The position numbers and the translations under genes are program-made. From positions 37,350,628 through 37,414,627 of the forward strand of contig NC_065576.1 of assembly GCF_937616625.2 (NCBI RefSeq): a stretch of DNA of 64,000 nucleotides, read 5' to 3'. This DNA is from Mercurialis annua. Lineage: Eukaryota > Streptophyta > Magnoliopsida > Malpighiales > Euphorbiaceae. This document shows positions 49,536-61,808 of the stretch, one piece after another; the first letter of the stretch is position 1; each line of letters starts with the position of its first letter. The notes below the pieces were generated by a model, which had not been told where the DNA came from, did no database searches, and saw only the letters and a program-made list of their open reading frames with translations.

Positions 49536-50299
49536 GGTATTACTATTCGCCGCCCCAAATTACTACCTACCGCCCAACTTTTTACCAAAATATCCCTAAG
49601 CCATTTTCAGCTAAAAAAAAAAAACTCAATCCTCTCAACTCAATTAAAAACCCGACAAATAACCGAACAAATTTATAATAAAAATATCAAAATTACCTAA
49701 AATTAGAGGACGGTAACTTCTAATAATTAATCGATTTTTAATTTTTTCGTTTTTCAAATTTTAAATTTTTTTTTAAAATTTTTTAATGGGCTATCGCCCT
49801 CAAATGGCGATGGCCCATAGGGGTCATCGCCTCGATTTGGCGATGGCCCCATAGGGCCATCGCCTCGATTTGGCGATGGCTCCATAGGGCCATCGCCAAA
49901 TGATGGCAATGGCCCTTTGGGCCATCTGCCTGAGATGGCGATGGCCCTATGGGGCCATTGCCATCATTTGGCGATGGACCTATGGGTCCATCGCCAAATT
50001 GAGGCGATGACCCCTATGGGCCATCGCCATCTGACGGCGATGGTCCATTAAAAAAAATAAAAAAAAATAAAAAAAATTAAAATATTAAGTAAATAAAAAC
50101 CGATTATTTACCGGATGTTCCGCCTTTTATTTTTAGTCGATTTTGACATTTTTATTATAAATTCGCTCGGGTATTCGTTGGGGTTTTAATTGAATTGAGA
50201 GAATTGATTTTTTTTTTAAAAAACTGAAAATGGCTTAGGGGTATTTTGGTAAAAAGTTGGGCGGTAGGTAGTAATTTGGGGCGGTAAATAGTAGTCCAC
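49536..50299. mobile_element. Palindromic inverted-repeat element, 764 bp
   Basis: Each arm runs from the tip nearly to the centre. The left has CGCCGCCCCAAATTACTACC, the right the inverted copy GGTAGTAATTTGGGGCGG. Both arms then carry AAAGTTGGGCGGTAGG/CCTACCGCCCAACTTT, CCCTAAGCCATTTTCAG and CCGAATAA-like words. The flanks TTTAAGAAG (49527-49535) and TTTAAGAAC (50300-50308) are a 9-bp duplication with one mismatch, suggesting Mutator-type or foldback mobilisation. The centre is the hairpin array listed separately. No protein is encoded. Confidence 0.85.
49806..50028. repeat. Seven tandem 26-bp hairpins with 6-7-bp spacers
   Basis: Units at 49806, 49839, 49872, 49905, 49937, 49970 and 50003, each 26 bp. 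Each is a near-perfect palindrome of the form GGCGATGGCCC-x-GGGCCATCGCC. The spacers are TCGATTT, TCGATTT, AAATGAT, TGAGAT, ATCATTT, AAATTGA and, after the last unit, ATCTGAC. Spacers 2 and 6, and 3 and 5, are (near) reverse complements, so the whole array is itself a palindrome centred near 49920-49935. Half units extend on both sides (49786-49798 and 50036-50043). GC content is far above the surroundings. Confidence 0.95.
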
Positions 50300-50308
50300 T
50301 TTAAGAAC

Positions 50309-51292
50309 CAAATAATCAAATGTGTTACTTAGTAAGAATTCGGAGGTCGGAGGGCCCATGCAGCACCCATCATGGGGGACACACATGTTTTGGCCTTTCA
50401 CAATGAAGGAAGCAGCAGAGTGTTCATTTAGAAAGAGAATATGATGCTTTTCTTCTTTTGTGTCTTTTCTCATTCTTTTTATTTATTCTTTTTCAGTAAT
50501 TTCACATTATCTGTCTCACGGAATAAATTGAGGGCCGTTTGATTCGCCAAAAAATAAAATAAAAATAGAAATAAAAATAATTTTTATTTTTTATTTTTAT
50601 TTTATTAAATTATACAAAAGAATGTAAATGTGATTACCTCTTCAATAAAAATCACTCATTCCCCTACCCCATGAGAATGGATTTGGAAATGGTAATTAAA
50701 ATTTAACAAAATATTTTAATATTAAATAAAAAAAAAATTATAATTATTAAAAAAATTATTTTAAAATTATTTTAAAAATATACTTAAAATAATAAATAAT
50801 ATTTTATTAATATTTTATTAATATTTTTAATATTTTCTTTTAAAAATAATTTTTTAAATATTTTTTAAAACAAAAAATTAATATATTAAAAAAAAAATTT
50901 ATATAAAAAATATTTTAAAAAAATAAAAAATGTATTTTTAATAAATAATAAAATATTTTTTTTATTAAACTTCATCCATTCCTACACTAATTTTGAACTA
51001 AAAATAAATGAAAATAATTATTCCCATTCTCATTCCTTCTCATTTCGATTCTCATTTACAACGTTAAACCAAACGACCTCTGAATTTTAATTTTAGCATT
51101 TTGGAATATAAATATAAATAAAGATGGCCTAATCACTCAAACCCCCTCCCCACCTTTAACCCCTTTTTCAATTGCATTCTGATATAAGAAAAGTTTCAAC
51201 TTTACCTCAGTTTGCCTTTTTGTATTTCAATTGTATCAGGTCCATAATTATAACTTTATTAAAATAATATTTAAGGTGGATAAAATTATATA
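50309..51292. other. AT-rich spacer, no gene
   Basis: An 85-codon minus-strand ORF at 50216-50473 runs into the palindromic element and has no recognisable motif. Bases 50570-50960 are nearly pure A/T. Confidence 0.45.
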
Positions 51293-52216
51293 GGCAAAAG
51301 GTTCACTTTATCTACTGAGATCATACCAAAAGAATTAATAAGACTCTAAGATCGAGATTGGTTCACTTTACACCCTGTATTTGTCCAAAACGGCTCACAT
51401 CACACCAAAACTAAGTCTCTGTTAGTTTCTTCTGGCAAATGATGATGTGACACATAGAAAAAATGTTTTAAAAAATACTTAATGTTTAAAATATTTACCA
51501 ATTATATACTTACAATTCTTTTCACAATTTTCACCCTCTTCTTCATTTAAATATCAATAATTAAAAAATATTAAAAATTAAAATATATATTAAAACAATT
51601 GAAACACAATTAAACATTTCGAAACAAAATTAAACGCTTTAAAATCTAATTAAACGTTTCAAAATCCAACTAATTAACTCTAATTCACCCATGCACCCCC
51701 AAACACCCGCCGGATACCATATCTGCAATCTCCGGCAAAACAATATTTCAACTAAGAAAAAGAAAATTCACCGGAGAAGACGAACGGGTCCATTCAGTTT
51801 GTCTTCTCCGGTAAATTTTTTTAGGTCTAATTAGGTTTAAAATTTAATTAAGTTTAAATTTATTTTTAATTGGTTTAATTAAATTTTAATTTATTTATTT
51901 AGATTTTGAAGCATTTAATGAGGGTTCGAAGTATTTAATTGTGTTTGAATTGTTTTAATAAATATTTAATTTTATGTATTTTTTAATTATTGATATTTAA
52001 TTGAAGAAGAGGGTGAAAATGGTTTAAAAAATTTATTAATATAAAATTGGTAAGTATTTTAAATATTAAGGATGTTTTTGAACTTTGTCCATACATGCCA
52101 CGTCATCACTTGATAGAAAAACTAACGGAATCAAGTTTTTGGTGTGATATGAACCATTTTTGACAAAATCAGGGATCAAAGTGAGCAGACTCAGGGGTTA
52201 AAATGAGCCTTTTGCC
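51293..52216. mobile_element. Inverted-repeat element, about 924 bp
   Basis: The ends are GGCAAAAGGTTCACTTTA and, inward from the right, GGCAAAAGGCTCATTTTA. Both arms then share ATCACACCAAAA(A)CT, GTTAGTTT and TGATGA(T/C)GTG words over about 150 bp. The inner part has a further inverted stretch built of TTAAACG/CGAAGTATTTAA words. The flanks AATTATATA and AATTAGGCA share only the first five bases and the last base, so the target duplication is uncertain. Probably a MULE-type non-autonomous element. Confidence 0.65.
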
Positions 52217-52826
52217 AATTAGGCAATAAAATTAGTTTCGATTTTTAAATTTTGTGATATTCTATTATAAAATAATTAAGTGATAGATTATGTTTATAAA
52301 ATAAATTTTATTATTTATAATATTGAGTGATGGATAATTTATAAAAATAAAAATTCACGGATAAAGATTCTACACAATGTTATTGTTATTTTTCTGTTTC
52401 ATTCAACATAGTTATTATGAAGAAATAATTGTTTCACAGCTACATTTTATACTCTATTTTTTCTGCATTTCATGCTAGAGGGTGTCTAGCTAGTCTGAAT
52501 GCTTATTTATGAGCAGGTCGATTTCGTGATAATTTAAATTATTTTGTAAATTTCACATAACTGCCCAAACAAATTGTAGGATAGCAAGAATCTACAAAAT
52601 TGCCCAAACAAATTTTGTCCGCATACAACTATATGCATGCACAATGTCCAATCAGTTCTATCAAATGTTATTGAACAATTAAGCCAACTTTTAATTTCTA
52701 TGTTACTTTGTTAAGATCGATTTCAAAAAAAAAAAAATGTTACTTTGTTAAGAATATTTCTCCATAAAATGTAATTTTTTAAATATTTAAAAAATATAAA
52801 GTATCTTAACTATCGATTTTTTATAG

Positions 52827-53101
52827 GTTTAAATGCACCAAAAATCACCAACTTTCGCTTGTTTTGCATATTTAACATAAACTTTTAATTTTGATAAATA
52901 AAGTACACGAATTTTTTATTTTTGCAATTAAAACACCGTCACTATTTTAAATGTAAAACGGCGCCGTTTTGAATGTAGAATGGCAGCATGGTCATAATTG
53001 TAAAAATTGAAAAGTTCATGTTAATTATATATGCCAAAATTAAAAATTTATACTAAATATGCAAAACACGCGAAAGTTGGTGATATTTGGTGCATTTAAA
53101 C
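52827..53101. mobile_element. Inverted-repeat MITE, about 275 bp
   Basis: GTTTAAATGCACCAAAAATC at the left pairs with GTTTAAATGCACCAAATATC read inward from the right. The pairing continues through ACCAACTTTCGC and GTTTTGCATATTTA for about 70 bp. T-rich flanks (ATTTTTTAT and ATTTTTTTA) fit a 9-bp duplication only with a 2-bp offset. The centre holds a perfect 16-bp palindrome AAAACGGCGCCGTTTT (52955-52970). Confidence 0.75.
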
Positions 53102-53683
53102 ATTTTTTTAATTTTATTGACTAAATTTTATTTATTTCAAATAAAGTTTTCCAGCTAAATTTAGGTGGCAGTCAGATTTTGACACATGACAGTTAAATTT
53201 TGCTAATTTTACCTTGAAAAACTATCACCTTAAGTATAATATAATTTTGCAGGAGATATTTGGACCAATTGTGTAAAAATTAAAGTTTATCAAGATGAAA
53301 TAAATAAAAGTTAGCCACCAAAATTAACAAAAAAACGACCCCTATGATCAATTACTTAATAATAATGAATAAATATACCTTGTATGAGACAAATAAATCT
53401 ATATGTTTTAAAAATTATATACTCCCTCCATTTTATTTTTGCTTTACCGTTATTCAACAAATTTAATTAAATCAAATACAAAAGAATTCATAAAAAATAT
53501 TTAAAAAGATTTAACAATTAAAGTCATTGAACTGACATGAAATAGACATTTTGAACTAACATGTACCTGTCTAATTTGCAGATCTACTTACGAAAATAAA
53601 AAATAAATTACCAAATTGTTTTGCTAAGTAAATACAATTTCGATCAAAATCTCTTCATCATCCACAAACTAATTTTTAATATT

Positions 53684-53860
53684 TGTTTTTGTAAGTCCAT
53701 CCGACTTTCAAGATTTCGCCTTAACTAATCCGGATCCGACCCGCGTCGCGCAGGCATGTGGTGAGTCTACCAGTGTGGATTTTCTCATTCACAAGACTTG
53801 AACCCGAGACCTTGTTTAAGCGATACTAAGCCGCTTACTACTTGCACCAAACCCCATTGA
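53684..53860 (-). mobile_element. tRNA-derived SINE, about 177 bp
   Basis: On the minus strand it begins GGGGTTTGGTGCAAGTAG, which resembles a pol III A box (TGGTGCAAGTAG). About 40 bases on comes the B-box-like GGGTTCAAGTC. The body continues with GACGCGGGTCGGATCCGG and ends in a short AT-rich tail. Perfect 10-bp direct repeats TTTTAATATT flank it (53674-53683 and 53861-53870), as expected for LINE-driven insertion. Confidence 0.78.
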
Positions 53861-53870
53861 TTTTAATATT

Positions 53871-54338
53871 ATATTGTTGTCGTGGCATTTGGTTCAACTA
53901 CCATTTTAAAAAAATATAGTGTATCCTTCATAAAAATGGACAAATAAAGCTGTCATAAATAAAGAAACACAATAAAATGAAACATTGAAAAAAATATCGT
54001 AGCCCCAAAATAGTTTCATTTTTAGTGTTGAACTATCTTCATCTAACTTAAGTTCTTGATTCGCGATAAATTGATTTTGATGCGCTTTTACAGTAAATTT
54101 TAACTATCAAACAACAAAATGAGAAAACTTTGGCTATTTATTATATTTAATGAAAATAAAACAACATAAATAAATAACCACCATCAACGACCAGAATAAA
54201 TAATTGACTAACAACAAAAAAAAAATTAAAAAAAATATTATAAACGGTTAGGATTTTAAAATTGAAAGAAAATAAGAGAAAGTTTTGACACAATATGACA
54301 TTCCTTCATTTCATTTAGAAAGTTTATTTATTAGTGTA
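53871..54338. other. AT-rich spacer, no gene
   Basis: No ORF or repeat of note beyond short A-rich tracts. Confidence 0.5.
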
Positions 54339-54343
54339 CACAC

Positions 54344-54561
54344 TGTTAGATGCAATAAGACTTCAAAAGAAAGCAAATAACAATACTGGAAATTACTTGT
54401 TTATTCCTTGTGAAAGTGCAGCAAATAAATAGAGAACAAAAACAGATATAGTGTAACAAACTACAACCCACGTTCTAACTTAAAATAAGGAAACAAACTT
54501 GACTAAATCAATTAACAAACACTCCTAAAGTCTAGACTTTTATTTGACTAAATACTTATCA
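54344..54561 (-). repeat. 3' LTR of the 54-62 kb Copia element
   Basis: 218 bp, ends TGTTAGATGC/ACTTATCA on the plus strand. It is nearly identical to 61592-61808. Confidence 0.95.
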
Positions 54562-54570
54562 TTTCCTCCC
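54562..54570 (-). other. Polypurine tract
   Basis: GGGAGGAAA on the minus strand, directly next to the 3' LTR, the expected site for plus-strand priming. Confidence 0.75.
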
Positions 54571-55051
54571 TTGAACTAGACTGCATTTGCAGCTAGTTAA
54601 TTTGTGGTAGTTCACACACTCCAAACTTCCTTCTTAGCTCCTGAAATGACTCTAGTTTGAGCGGTTTGGTGAGGATTTCTGCTATCTGTTGTCTTGTACC
54701 ACAGAACTGAAGCTGCGCAACTCCATCATTCACTAGCTCTCGTAAGAAATGGTAGCGCACATCAATGTGCTTGCTCCTGCCATGCATCACCGGGTTCCTT
54801 GCCAACTTAATTGTCGAACTATTGTCACAAAAGATGACAGTGCTCTCACCGTCCATGTAGCAAATCTTCTTTAGTAACCTTTGCATCCATATTGCTTGAC
54901 AACTACTTCATGCAGCTGCAATGAATTCAGCTTCGGTTGTGCATAGTGTTACAATCGGTTGCTTTCAAGAAGACCAAGTCACTGCTGCCCCACTTAGCAT
55001 AAAGACATAGCCTGAGGTGCTTCTTCTATCTTCCACCGATCCGGCATAATC

Positions 55052-58023
55052 TGTCACGACCTGAAATCACGAGCCGTGAGCGGCGCTAGGGAATGGGAAT
55101 GGTAGTTCCAAAACCCGTAGCAAGCCTTTAAAAACACATATAATTTTTTTTCGCAAATACAATCATTTCCAAAATCCAAACATCCATTCATAAAACAAAT
55201 CATTTTCATTATAAACTCCTTGAGCTTTGACGTATACAAACATCTTTTTCAAAATAGAAAACGTTCCATAGGAACTTGGGTCTTACCATGCGATGTCCCA
55301 CATCCTAGCACAACCCATTCCAAAACAAAACAAACGGTTTTATAGCGGAAGTCTCAAAATGCTTTTACAAATCAGAGTTATATCGTATACGAAAATCGTT
55401 TGACAAACAAATATACATATGCTAGGATTCGACCCTACTGCAGCACTATTGGTTGACTCCTTCTTCCTTTACATAAAGACTTCTGGAACTAGGGTAGAAG
55501 TCTGTCGTGTCATAGACCATACACCTGCAACATACACTGTTGGGGGGTCAGTCGAGACTGAGTGAGTTATACGTTACATACCCTATTATCAAAATAGCAT
55601 CGCGTTTTTAAAACGTTTTATGCAAACACAATCCTTTCATATACATATACTTTTACTCCATTACAAACTAGTTAAATCTCTAATTCTTAAATCATACTCA
55701 TTTTCATTTTACCTCACATACACAACCAACCAAAGGTTCTAGTTGTGACATGATTAACAACAATATTCTCAACATCTATAAGACTCATAATAACATGAAC
55801 ATCATATCAACAATTGTAATATCCATCTCTGTAATAATTCACCAAACCCTAGGTCTGTAACCAGGAACACAACACTGGCTTATAGCCTAGCCAAACTCTT
55901 TCTAGGCCACCTGACGGCTAACCCTTCTACTTCATTAGCAGGCTCGGCCCTTCTCCCTTCACAGACCATCGTTCAGGACTTAGCCCGGTGTCATGCACAT
56001 TGACACCTAACAAAATATTCTCCCATGTGCATATCTCTATCTCAGCACATAATCACAGGTGCATATCACAACTCAGCACCTCTCATATACATCATTACAG
56101 AGTGGCATATCACCAACATAAATGTCAAACCATTTAAGCACAACTAAATAACCATTTGGCCACAAAACCAAATCTCAAAACAATTTCAATAACAAACACT
56201 TTAATGCATCATTTACCAATTAAAATGACTATCCAATAGCCAACAAGGCATATCACATTTCTAATTCGAACCATATACACCTCACAAGTTGCATATACAA
56301 AGAAATACAAATAAGCCGTATACAAACGACACAAACTAATCCAATCAAATCAAGCCAATACAAACAATCCAAGCCAAACAATACAAATCAATCCATATAC
56401 AAAACAACCAATCCAATCCTAAACAATCCAAACAATACACATTTGCGATGCGTTTAAGTACTATTCATATAGTATATTAACATATATTGAATTACGATAA
56501 TGCGAGTAAGTAAAATATACTCACAATTTGCTTATCCAAAATCTTTGCTTATTATAGCGTAACCTCCCTGAGCTCCTTGTCTTCTAGTAGGTCGCCTTAT
56601 CGGACCTAGGACATATATCAAATGGATTTCAAGTGAGATTCTAACTCAACGGCACATAGACTCGAGATTTAAACAAGTTACATAACTTGTCATATTATCG
56701 ACCCTGTAGTCGACTATATTTGCTAATCGTAAAATAGTCTGACCTCAAAATGAAACCAACATTCTTAAAGTTCAGAATGTTATCTTCGACTTTTAATTAG
56801 GTCTCGGACTAAAACTAGCACCCGAAGGTGTCGGAAACTAGCCCTTAACTTAATAACGTGGGGCTGTCCAGTTTTCAGGACTGCTACCCGCAACCTAATA
56901 TTCTGCTTCGTTTGGGCCATTTAGAGCCCTAATTAGCAGAAACTTAAACTTAGACATATTTAGAAGACACTCTTAAGTTTCCGTATCAACAAACAGAACT
57001 TAATTTGGAGCTATATAGCCTGAGATAAAATCCTCGCAACAGAGCTGTTCTGCAGCTCAGTTTCTGCAAAATTTCCAGCAACATCTCAAACACTCAAACT
57101 TGACTCCAATGGACTCTAATTCAGTCCCAACAAACATGAATCAAGCCTAAACTTAACATTTAGACTTCATCTTCATCACCTAAGCTTAAGGCCGAATGCC
57201 TTTGACATTTTTCAAATAAAAATTCCAATCACCACAATACTTAGCATAAACAATTCATCAAACATCTTATGTTCATACACATAACCTAAATCCATAGCTA
57301 ATTCATCAATCAAACACATCAATCCTCAACCTTAAAATTTCAGAATTACCTTACCTCATGTGACTCTCCATGGACGAAGGCTTTCCTTGCTCCAATTCAC
57401 CATCAAAAGTCATGAATCAAGCTTATAAATACCTTAGAAGTATCAATTACACAAGTCACCACACAATCACGCAAAACCGAATTCAAACTCTCAAAACCCT
57501 AACTGGAAGTGCTCAAACTTATCTCAAATTTAAGCAATAATCATGCAGAGGATCATTTCCTTGTTCCGTGACCACAAAAATCACTCAATTTCGTTAAGAA
57601 ACGAAAAAGATATGGTGAATTGAAGTTTGGAAGGTTTTTTTGGATGAAGGAGCTACGAGATTTTGCTTCCTTGAGCAAATGAATGAAGATATCTATTCAA
57701 ATACTTAACGGCTAAGTTTTATTAAAAGCCCACTTTGTCTCGATACGGTTAATTTGCACTTAACTCAAATTTCTAATTAACCGTTGCACTTAACTTTTGG
57801 AATTTCTTTTCCGATAAATCCTTATCTATTATTAATGATAATAATTTCCATTTTAAATTATTATTATTTCTTGATATATCTTTAATAATTCTCATGTCGA
57901 TGTCCATTTCCCGACCTACTTGGTCCAAATTACGAAACTTTAGGACTCGTGACTTGGTCCAAATTACGAAACTTTAGGACTCGTGACATCATTTTCTTAT
58001 TTCAATGTTTTTGGGTTATTACA
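55052..58023. mobile_element. Solo-LTR-like insertion, 2972 bp, exact 5-bp TSD
   Basis: It begins TGTCACGACCTGAAATCACG and ends GGTTATTACA. The target duplication TAATC is perfect (55047-55051 and 58024-58028). It interrupts the Copia element between reverse transcriptase and RNase H. No gag or pol lies inside, so it is a solo LTR or a non-autonomous LARD-like element of the same broad family as 3858-8091. The gypsy-type identity is inferred from its ends only. Confidence 0.85.
57919..57986. repeat. 34-bp tandem duplication inside the solo LTR
   Basis: Two perfect adjacent copies of a unit starting CTTGGTCCAAATTACG, close to the right end of the LTR. Confidence 0.92.
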
Positions 58024-61000
58024 TAATCGCTATCAGTAAAACCAATCAACTCCTGACTTCCTTCTCTTCTGTAAAGAATGCCAAACCTTGTTGTACCTTG
58101 CAAGTAACGAAGAATTCTCTTGGCTGCCGAAGGCCTTGACATATACCTGCTCAATAAGCTTACTGCATACATTATATCCGGCCTCGCAGCTGTTTGAAGA
58201 ACGAACCATCCATCTCAATACCATTTTCATCGTTGGAGATTTTGAATCCTGGAACCATTGGATTTTCAACTGAATTGTTGTTCTCCATCCCAAAACGTCT
58301 CAACACTTCCACTACATACTTCGCCTGACTAATAAATATACCACCATCAAACTGAACTACCTCAGTACCAAGAAAATACTTCATCTTACCCAAGTTTGTC
58401 ATATCAAATTCCTTCATCATGGACTTTTTGAACTCAAACATCATATTCTCATCATCTCCGTTATAAATTAAATCATCAACATACAAGCTAATGATTAAAT
58501 ATTTACCTTGTTTGTTAAATTTTGTAAACAAAGTCTGTTCACGGTCCTCCTTCCCAAAACCTTCCTGTCTGAAATATGATTCAATCCGGCTGAACCATGC
58601 TCTCGGTGCCTGCTTGAGTCCATACAAAGATTTGTTGAGCTTATACCTTATGTTCCTCATTCTTTATTTCCTAACCCCTTGGCTGTTCCACGTACACATT
58701 CTCAGTTAACTTCCCTTGAAGGAAAGCTGATTTTACGTCCATCTGAAACACACACCATCTTTTTTGTGCTGCAAGTGCTAAAATCATTCGAACTGTGTCC
58801 ATGCGAGCTACGGGAGCATATACTTCTTCATAATCAACTCCGTATTCCTGAGCATACCATTTTGCGACCAAGCGAGCCTTGTGTTTATCCACTTCTCCGA
58901 GCTCGTTAAATTTTGTTCTGTACACCCATTTGACTCCTATTCTTTTCGCTCCTTTAGGCAGCTCAATAAGATCCCACGTCCCATTCTTCTCAATTGATCT
59001 CATTTCAGCATCCATGACTGTCCTCCATTTCTCCTCCTTTACCGCTTTGTCAAACAAAATTGGATCAGAATGAATTGCATTTGCAAACAAAGCTAAGTGA
59101 GTTTGTACCTCTTCTTCTTCTTCATCAGAAAGACCATCACCAGAAATAAAATCATTCAAATGTGCTGGTGCTCTTCTAACTCGGGTTGTCACCGGAGGAG
59201 CCGCTTCATCTTCTTCATTTACATCACTGGATTTGTTCCCCGCCGGAGAAGCTATGTTTTCTTCTTCATTACCATCATCAGAGTCCTCCACCTCTTCATC
59301 TTTATCATCTTCCCATTCAAGATCAAACTTTATGTCATCTTCAGAGCTCCTTTCCCAGTTCCATTATTCTTCTTCAAAAATGACATTCCGACTAATTGTA
59401 ATCCGCTTAGAGATATGATCATATAGTCGGTATGCCTTCGATTCTCCGCTTACCCCTAAGAGAACACAGCATCGACTCTTATCCTCAAGATTTGTTCTTC
59501 GAGTATCCGGTACATGAGCATGTGCTATACAACCAAAAACTCTCAAGTGTTTGACTGAAGGTTTCACCTCGCACCAAGCTTCTTCTGGCGTCATTTATTT
59601 CTCTGATGACGTCGGGCATTTATTAAGAACATAAAATGCCCAATTCACTGCCTCTGCCCAGAATTTTCTTGGAACATTCTTCTTAACCAATAAGCTCCTC
59701 ACTATATTCATCACGGTTCTATTTTTTGGCTCAACAACTCCATTTTAATGCGGTGTATATGCAGCAGTTAGGTGCCTCTTGATCCCATTCGTTTCACAAT
59801 ATTCTTTGAACTCATCTGATGTGAATTCACCCCCACGATTTGTTCTGAGGCATTTAATGGGCAAACCAGTTTCTTTTTCGACAAGAGCTTTAAATATCTT
59901 AAAGTAAGTAAATGCATCTGACTTAAAAGCAAGAAAATACATCCATGCCTTCCTACTATAGTCATCAATGAAACAAATGAAATGCCTCTTACTACCCTCC
60001 GAAACAGGAGATATTGGGCCGCAAATATCAGCGTGAACGAGCTCCAATTTGGCTGATGCTCTCCATGTACTTTTCTTTGGGATTGCATCTCGATGTTGCT
60101 TTCCTTTGAAGCAATCACTGCACGTAATTCCCCCCTTAGAGAAACTCGGCAAGCCTCTCACCATGCCCTTTGTTTGCAAAGTCTTCAACCCTTTGTAGTT
60201 GAGATGGCCGAATCTTCGATGCCATAAATGAGCCACGTCTTGAGTGATTGCTTGGAGACACTCGTCAATACCATCCTTCTCCCCTTTGACTGATCTAGTG
60301 TTTGATAGTAACATAAATATTCGATTGGCTGCCATGGTGGTTTTAAAAAATTAACCCCTTTGTGTGGTGATAAATTCGGCACATATTTGACTGCATTAGT
60401 ACAACCAAACCCCTTTCTTGCAGCTGCCCAACAGTGAGAAGACTATTCTTCAACCCCGGTACATAATACACATCTCGTACAAGGTGATTCACTCCTTTTA
60501 CTGTCAATCGAACACTTTCCTTTCCAACAACATTCATGCTTGCATAATTCCCCAGTCTGACCACCTTGTTGAACCCCTTTTCTAAATCACAGAAGAGTGA
60601 TTAATCACCACACATATGATTGCTGCATCCAGAGTCAATAAACCATACGTCGTCTCGATCACTTCCAAGCGTATCGACATACGCCATTAACACCATTTCT
60701 TCCGATTCATCCAAATCTGCATAATTTGCTTGGCACTCGTACTAAAAGTGTCCAAGTTTATGACATTTATAACACTCAACCGTATCTTTGTTCCAATTTA
60801 GGCGACCTATGCCTCTACCGTATCCTCGGCCTCCTCTGAAAGCAGCTCTTCCTCGTCCTCTTCCACCATAGCCCTCTTCATGAGTCACCTTCAAAGCATG
60901 TTCTTCTCCTCCATCTCCCTTGAACTTTTGCTCATGAATGAGCAGAGAACTTTGCAAGGCATCAACAGAGAGCTGATCTATGTTCCTGGCTTCCTAAATG

Positions 61001-61576
61001 GAACAAACAATGTAGTTCCATTTATCAATAAGAGTTCTCAAAATCTTCTCAACGATCTTGACATCACTCACATCTTCCCCATAATTCCTCATGTCATTTG
61101 CAACCGTCATTACTCGACCAAAATAATCATTGATCGATTTACCCTGCTTCATTGCCAGAACCTCAAAGTCCCAGCGTAGACGATTCAGCTGAGCTCTCTT
61201 CACTCGAGCATTACCTTGACACTTCATCTTCATGGAATCCCATAGCTATTTGGGTGTCTTCTTCTCCGTGATCGTCTTCAGAATTGACTTGTCAAGTGAC
61301 TGAAACAAGTAATTCTTAGCCTTCAAATCCTTCAGCTTCATCTCCTCTAGATTCTGTTTTTGCGTTGGCGTCATCCCATCCATACTCGTAGGCTGGCTTT
61401 AGCCTAATTCAACAACAACCCAGTACTCCTTGGATCGAAGAAGATTCTCCATGACCATACTCCAATGATCGTAGTCACCGTCGAATTTCGGAATGGACGC
61501 TGCTGCAAAGTTTGCTTTTGAACCCATCTTTCTTCACTCGCTCACGTGTTTCCTCTTTTCAAATCTCTCAAGTCAC

Positions 61577-61588
61577 GCTCTTATACCA
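61577..61588 (-). other. Primer-binding site, tRNA-Met type
   Basis: On the minus strand TGGTATAAGAGC, which differs by one base from the usual Copia site TGGTATCAGAGC. It lies three bases from the 5' LTR. Confidence 0.85.
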
Positions 61589-61591
61589 GAT

Positions 61592-61808
61592 TGTTAGATG
61601 CAATAAGAATTCAAAAGAAAGCAAATAACAGTACTGGGAATGACTTGTTTATTCCTTATGAAAGTGCAGCAAATAAATAGAGAACAAAAACAGATATGCT
61701 GTAACAAACTAACCCACGTTCTAACTAAAAATAAGGAAACAAATTTGACTAAATCAATTAACAAACACTCCTAAAGTCTAGAACTTTTATTTGACTAAAT
61801 ACTTATCA
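61592..61808 (-). repeat. 5' LTR of the 54-62 kb Copia element
   Basis: 217 bp. Its partner is 54344-54561. It would hold the element's promoter on the minus strand. Confidence 0.95.

Larger units (their letters stand above)
54593..61527 (-). pseudogene. Copia gag-pol polyprotein, broken
   Basis: It starts at ATG 61527 (MGSKANFAAA). Gag (about 60730-61527) has a Gly/Arg-rich C-terminus and a zinc knuckle CYKCHKLGHF whose last Cys comes after a stop codon. Protease DSGCSNHM lies at about 60620. GAG-pre-integrase has LWHRRFGHLN (about 60230). The integrase (59364-60160) has HADICGPI and YTPH. RT (58033-59291) has GVKWVYRTK, ARLVAKWYAQ, QMDVKSAFLQG and the catalytic YVDD (about 58478). The solo LTR at 55052-58023 then cuts it, and the RNase H C-terminus continues at 54593-55046 (IFCDNSSTIKLARNPVMHGR). 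Stops in gag, between protease and integrase, and after the RT N-terminus (about 58671) disable it independently of the insertion. Confidence 0.92.
54344..61808 (-). mobile_element. Complete Copia LTR retrotransposon with nested solo LTR
   Basis: LTRs lie at 54344-54561 and 61592-61808, with perfect 5-bp target duplications CACAC (54339-54343 and 61809-61813). On the minus strand the LTR runs TGATAAGTATT...CATCTAACA. A tRNA-Met-like primer site and a polypurine tract sit just inside the LTRs. By eye the two LTRs differ at about nine bases and two small indels. Removing the 2972-bp insertion and its 5-bp repeat leaves about 4.5 kb, a size typical of short-LTR Copia lineages. Gag-pol is present over its full length but carries several stops and shifts. 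Confidence 0.95.

Noticed and set aside
50216..50473. 85-codon minus-strand ORF
   Set aside because: It runs from spacer into the arm of the palindromic element, and no motif or splice context supports it.
53700..53860. Possible functional tRNA gene because of A-box and B-box-like sequences
   Set aside because: No cloverleaf can be formed, and the extra 3' body with direct repeats shows a SINE.
55052..58023. Possible intron or hidden genes within the gap of the Copia pol
   Set aside because: The TAATC target duplication and TG...CA-type ends show a retroelement insertion, and no ORF is present.
59097..59426. Plus-strand ORFs of 61-109 codons, Ser/Phe/Leu-rich
   Set aside because: Antisense to the acidic linker (GAA/GAT-rich) of the Copia pol polyprotein.
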